Source: Candidatus Heimdallarchaeota archaeon
GTDB taxonomy: Archaea > Asgardarchaeota > Heimdallarchaeia > Heimdallarchaeales > Heimdallarchaeaceae
Direction of reading: 5' to 3'
DNA length: 64,000 nucleotides
NCBI GenBank assembly: GCA_030603365.1
Contig: JAUVXV010000010.1
Coordinates: forward strand, 1-64,000
In this document: piece after piece, positions 62,209 to 64,000 of the stretch
How positions within the stretch are numbered: the stretch's first letter is position 1
Layout of the letters: the number at the start of each line of letters is the position of its first letter
The notes under the pieces: generated by a model
Told to the model about the DNA's origin: nothing
The model's database searches: none
Seen by the model: only the letters and a program-made list of their open reading frames with translations
Position numbers and translations under genes: made by a program

Positions 62209-62393
62209 GGTTAGATTTTTCTTTTATGAAGTTAAAATCTTTTTCCTAGATTTAACAAAACTCGAAACTCCATCTAAGTGGATAAACCACATCAATATGA
62301 ACTTGCTTTAAATTACCTAAAAAGAGAAAGAAAACAACTCTCTTCTTGAATGCAATCGTATATAAAGAAGAGACTACAAATATTCTCATAAGA

Positions 62394-63626
62394 ATGAGCA
62401 GAATAAAGGGAACAATTGATTTTATTAAGCGATTTTATTTAGAAATAGTAGCAACAATGTTTTTTGTAGCGGCTTCCATAATTTTATGGTTCTATATTGA
62501 TTTCTGGGATTTCATAATAGCAGAAGCTATCATAGTTATTGTTATGGTAATAATCATATTACTTTTGAGGAAAATTGTTGGAAGAATACGCGATAGAGAT
62601 TCAAAATCTGTTGATAGAGCAGATTACTCAGAGTTGACAGCAGAGACAATACATTCAAAATTAGTAAGAAGGGGAGATATTGGGACTATACTACCAGGAT
62701 TTGCTGGACCTTATGGGGGAAGTAGTCCAAGACCTATGATTAGTATGCATGAAATAGAATATGGGGGTCAAACTGATGGTAAAACACTTTTTGGTCAAGT
62801 AAATATTCCCAGAAATGAAATAAAATTAGAGAAATTAAAGAAAATACTGATTAAAGAACAAAAACAATCTCCTTCCTCAGAAGCTAGGAAGCAGGTTGAA
62901 CAGTTACGTATATATGAAACTAGAATATTTGATATAGGAGGATTAAATATCAAAATATTCAACGATGATTGGGGATTGAGCTATTCATTCATTTTTGATA
63001 AAAATAGCCACCACGGAATATTCTTAGGAGCTACATTGGAGAGAAACCAAGATGGAAAAATAGTCATTGAAGGAATTCTAAAGAAATCACAACCATTTTC
63101 TTTATCCATTCATAAAATAGATGATGAAAAGGAGAAATACTCAACAATTATCAATTCCTCTCTTGAGTGGGAGAGTATTCATCAGCAAGCAGATGTTCAG
63201 AAAATGCTTAATGAGATATTTCCATCTATGGAACATCTGATGTTTGATGAGAAATATTTTACTGCAATCTTCAAAAATCTCAATGATTTACAGTTTATTA
63301 TTGAATTAATAGGGAGGATATATCGTGAATTGTTGAAACATGAATTTGGAAAAGTAGATGTTGATGACATTAAATGTTACAAATGTGGAACAATATTAGC
63401 TCCAACCGATAAAGAGTGTTCAAAATGTGGTTCACAAAGACCAACATGCAAAGTATGCTTGCTTGATCTCTATCCTTCTGAAAAGCAAGAAGTTGTTCAA
63501 ACACCCTGCTGTGGAATATACGCTCATAAACTACACATGATTATGTGGTTAGAAAGAACTCAAAAGTGTCCAAATTGTAAAAAAAGACAACTAAAATGGT
63601 TAGATCAACTTAAAGAATCGTTCTAA
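62394..63626 (+). CDS. Membrane protein with zinc ribbon and RING-like finger
   Basis: 410 residues. Two closely spaced membrane helices (about 14-55) form an N-terminal hairpin anchor. A roughly 250-residue soluble part follows. The end has a zinc ribbon (C328/C331/C342/C345) and then C352-x2-C355-x16-C372-C373-x4-H378-x2-H381-x10-C392-x2-C395 with PCCG and WL at the places typical of RING-H2 E3 ligases. A Tata box (gtatataaag, about 62357-62366) 30 bases before the ATG at 62394 excludes the TTG at 62346. Likely role: membrane-bound ubiquitin-type E3 ligase or a RING scaffold; activity is not proven. Confidence 0.75.
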   Translation: MSRIKGTIDFIKRFYLEIVATMFFVAASIILWFYIDFWDFIIAEAIIVIVMVIIILLLRKIVGRIRDRDSKSVDRADYSELTAETIHSKLVRRGDIGTILPGFAGPYGGSSPRPMISMHEIEYGGQTDGKTLFGQVNIPRNEIKLEKLKKILIKEQKQSPSSEARKQVEQLRIYETRIFDIGGLNIKIFNDDWGLSYSFIFDKNSHHGIFLGATLERNQDGKIVIEGILKKSQPFSLSIHKIDDEKEKYSTIINSSLEWESIHQQADVQKMLNEIFPSMEHLMFDEKYFTAIFKNLNDLQFIIELIGRIYRELLKHEFGKVDVDDIKCYKCGTILAPTDKECSKCGSQRPTCKVCLLDLYPSEKQEVVQTPCCGIYAHKLHMIMWLERTQKCPNCKKRQLKWLDQLKESF

Positions 63627-63691
63627 CACCCCATAATTCTGTTTTTGAGAGAAACTTTTTAGGACAGAGTTTTTTAAAGATTACGAGAAGT

Positions 63692-64000
63692 ATGTCTTTA
63701 GAAGAAGTTTATCAAGAAATAGAGCATAATAAAGATGCATCGATAAATCTTTTATGTGATTTGCTGAAAATTCCAAGTATAGCTGCGAAGAAAACTGGAG
63801 GACCAGAAGCGATAGAATTTTTGTCAAAAGTTTTTGAAGAAGCAGGATTTAGTTATTTCCTAGCTGAAACAGCAGGTAATCCTGTTTTTTGTGCAGAGAT
63901 GAATGTAGGAGCTAGGAAAACTTTACTGTTCTATGATCATTATGATGTTCAACCAGAAGATCCTGTAGATCTATGGGATTCACCTCCATTTGAACCAACA
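63692..64000 (+). CDS. M20-family peptidase, N-terminal part
   Basis: 103 codons up to the window edge. KIPSIAAKKTGG, FVAEMN-like strand, LFYDHYDVQP and DLWDSPPFEPT are the first zinc-binding block (His, Asp) of M20 dipeptidases of the carnosinase/CPG2 type. The usual H is HxD: YDHYDVQ. The catalytic remainder lies beyond the window. TATA-like ttttttaaaga lies about 22 bases upstream. Confidence 0.85.
   Translation, partial: MSLEEVYQEIEHNKDASINLLCDLLKIPSIAAKKTGGPEAIEFLSKVFEEAGFSYFLAETAGNPVFCAEMNVGARKTLLFYDHYDVQPEDPVDLWDSPPFEPT

Overview
The window is archaeal: it carries a two-repeat TATA-binding protein, an XPB helicase next to its nuclease partner Bax1, class I fumarase split into two subunits, an M42 aminopeptidase, many first genes whose start codon lies about 25-30 bases after a TATA box (leaderless transcripts), and low G+C by eye. 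A small Arf/Rab-like GTPase, a membrane-anchored protein ending in a zinc ribbon plus a RING-like finger, and a leucine-rich-repeat protein together suggest an Asgard archaeon (Heimdall- or Loki-like). That last step is inference from gene content; no rRNA, tRNA or other phylogenetic marker was placed.

Layout. 1-1.4 kb: a cysteine-cluster protein with a tandem-repeat tail running off the left edge, and a small GTPase. 1.7-13.6 kb: one long, tightly packed plus-strand energy operon: korDABC (2-oxoacid:ferredoxin oxidoreductase), an MvhD/FloxD-like protein, two iron-sulfur proteins and an FAD/NAD protein resembling FloxCBA, then hdrA, hdrC, hdrB, and finally a soluble fumarate reductase-like pair. 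It reads as an NADH/ferredoxin/fumarate flavin-based bifurcating machine feeding a reductive TCA branch; the split fumarase at 48.5-53.1 kb would supply the fumarate. 13.7-31 kb: a giant membrane-anchored subtilase, several surface parallel beta-helix (NosD-like) proteins, small housekeeping enzymes, a strongly structured non-coding segment near 19.4 kb, and an IS200/IS605-type element carrying only TnpB with a probable guide RNA.

33.4-44.2 kb is an accessory island: two proteins with clear HEPN (R-x4-H) motifs and a weaker third, a DUF4365-like protein, a membrane-anchored HerA/VirB4-type ATPase, a SAP-domain PD-(D/E)xK nuclease, a five-fold zinc-ribbon protein with a C-terminal nuclease-like domain, a pair of small paralogs, and a zinc-ribbon gene broken by an in-frame TGA. 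The minus-strand run DUF4365-like / ATPase / HEPN / SAP-nuclease is the best candidate here for an undescribed defence system.

45-53 kb holds oligopeptidase B and a remarkable fumarase locus in which both subunit genes are followed by an unrelated cargo gene and then a diverged duplicate of the 3' end of the same subunit gene, as if two insertions each brought a replacement 3' end. 53-64 kb is core archaeal material: Sir2, a possible tubby/LURP-like protein, XPB-Bax1, MTA phosphorylase, TBP behind three TATA motifs, M42 peptidase, a cystathionine/methionine PLP enzyme, the RING-like membrane protein, and the start of an M20 peptidase.
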